This document shows positions 6,118-6,722 of a stretch of DNA of 6,722 bases, piece after piece; position 1 is the stretch's first letter, and every line of letters starts with the position of its first letter. Source of the DNA: Leclercia sp. UBA7405 (lineage in GTDB: Bacteria; Pseudomonadota; Gammaproteobacteria; Enterobacterales; Enterobacteriaceae). The stretch lies in the NCBI GenBank assembly GCA_002469605.1, contig DKMV01000281.1:7177-13898 (forward strand), read 5' to 3'. The notes under the pieces are model-generated. The model worked only from the letters and a program-made list of their open reading frames with translations, had not been told where the DNA came from and ran no database searches. A program made the position numbers and the translations under genes.

Positions 6118-6722
6118 ATGAAACGTGCAGTGATTACTGGCCTGGGCATCGTTTCCAGCATCGGTAATAACCAGCAGGAAGTCCTGGCATCTCTGCGTGA
6201 AGGACGCTCCGGGATCACTTTCTCTGAAGAGTTTAAAGATTCGGGAATGCGTAGCCACGTATGGGGTAACGTCAAACTGGACACCACCGGTTTGATCGAC
6301 CGTAAAGTGGTTCGTTTCATGAACGATGCCTCTATCTATGCTTTTCTCTCCATGCAGGAAGCCATCGCGGATGCCGGCCTGAGTGAAGAGGTTTACCAGA
6401 ACAACCCGCGCGTTGGCCTGATTGCTGGCTCCGGCGGCTCTTCTAAAGCCCAGGTATTCGGTGCCGACGCCATGCGTAGCCCGCGCGGCCTGAAGGCCGT
6501 TGGTCCGTATGTGGTGACCAAAGCGATGGGCTCTGCCGTTTCTGCCTGTCTCGCCACCCCGTTTAAAATCCACGGCGTAAACTACTCTATCAGCTCCGCC
6601 TGTGCGACCTCTGCGCACTGCATCGGTAACGCGGTAGAGCAGATTCAGCTGGGCAAACAGGACATCGTCTTTGCCGGCGGTGGCGAAGAGCTGGGCTGGG
6701 AAATGGCCTGTGAGTTCGACGC
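6118..6722 (+). CDS. fabB: 3-oxoacyl-[acyl-carrier-protein] synthase I, 5' part
   Basis: FabB (KAS I) condenses malonyl-ACP with acyl-ACP in the cytosol. It is the condensing enzyme needed to extend the cis-unsaturated chain made by FabA. About 201 codons of roughly 406 are present, and the frame is open to the window edge. [18 protein letters not shown] is the usual start. The nucleophile is Cys162 in [12 protein letters not shown] (Cys163 in E. coli); the catalytic histidines lie beyond the window. Compared with E. coli as I remember it, residues 105-113 read SGGSSKAQV instead of SGGGSPRFQV, one residue shorter, and AMASGVSA is AMGSAVSA (136-143). Codon use is that of a highly expressed gene, with many CGT, GGT and CTG. 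Transcription depends on the FadR and FabR sites upstream, and mnmC is divergent. Confidence 0.97.
   Translation, partial: MKRAVITGLGIVSSIGNNQQEVLASLREGRSGITFSEEFKDSGMRSHVWGNVKLDTTGLIDRKVVRFMNDASIYAFLSMQEAIADAGLSEEVYQNNPRVGLIAGSGGSSKAQVFGADAMRSPRGLKAVGPYVVTKAMGSAVSACLATPFKIHGVNYSISSACATSAHCIGNAVEQIQLGKQDIVFAGGGEELGWEMACEFD

Noticed and set aside
1..6722. Mobile element, CRISPR array, toxin-antitoxin, prophage or other accessory system
   Set aside because: All sequence is explained by a conserved housekeeping gene order with matching gene lengths and short gaps. No direct-repeat arrays, terminal repeats or atypical composition were seen.

Overview
This window is ordinary chromosomal DNA from a member of the Enterobacteriaceae. 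The gene order prmB'-aroC-mepA-yfcA-epmC-yfcL > < mnmC <> fabB' is the one known from Escherichia coli. Most proteins match the E. coli lengths as I remember them: AroC 361, MepA 274, YfcA 269, EpmC 182 and YfcL 92 residues, with MnmC at 666 against about 668. Many residues differ from E. coli and the third-codon positions are GC-rich, so an Enterobacter/Klebsiella/Leclercia-type relative is more likely than E. coli itself. The species cannot be fixed by eye. I see no mobile element, CRISPR array, tRNA, rRNA, prophage or foreign island.

Bases 1-3922 (plus strand) hold one tightly packed gene string. It contains the end of prmB (methylates ribosomal protein L3), aroC (last step of the shikimate pathway), mepA (periplasmic murein endopeptidase), yfcA (TauE/SafE-type membrane protein), epmC (hydroxylates modified EF-P) and yfcL (small protein of unknown function). 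From aroC to yfcL the gaps are 2 nt, -1 nt, -1 nt and 9 nt, so transcription and translation are almost certainly coupled. The 60-nt prmB-aroC spacer has a CA-rich leader just before the aroC ribosome binding site. It resembles targets of the small RNA GcvB.

Bases 3923-3958 separate convergent yfcL and mnmC and hold a perfect 11-bp hairpin, probably a shared terminator. Bases 3959-5959 (minus strand) are mnmC, the bifunctional enzyme that finishes mnm5(s2)U at the tRNA wobble position. Bases 5960-6117 are the divergent mnmC/fabB control region. A near-consensus FadR site overlaps the fabB -35 region, and a perfect FabR-type palindrome sits between -35 and -10. Together these are the known activator/repressor pair for unsaturated fatty acid synthesis. 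fabB starts at 6118 and runs off the window.

No gap without a gene exceeds 300 bases; the longest is 158 bases. No undescribed multi-gene system is evident. The points most worth a second look are the possible GcvB site on aroC, a short divergent loop in FabB, the still-unassigned yfcA and yfcL inside a conserved operon, and the clustering of three modification enzymes that act on L3, EF-P and tRNA.
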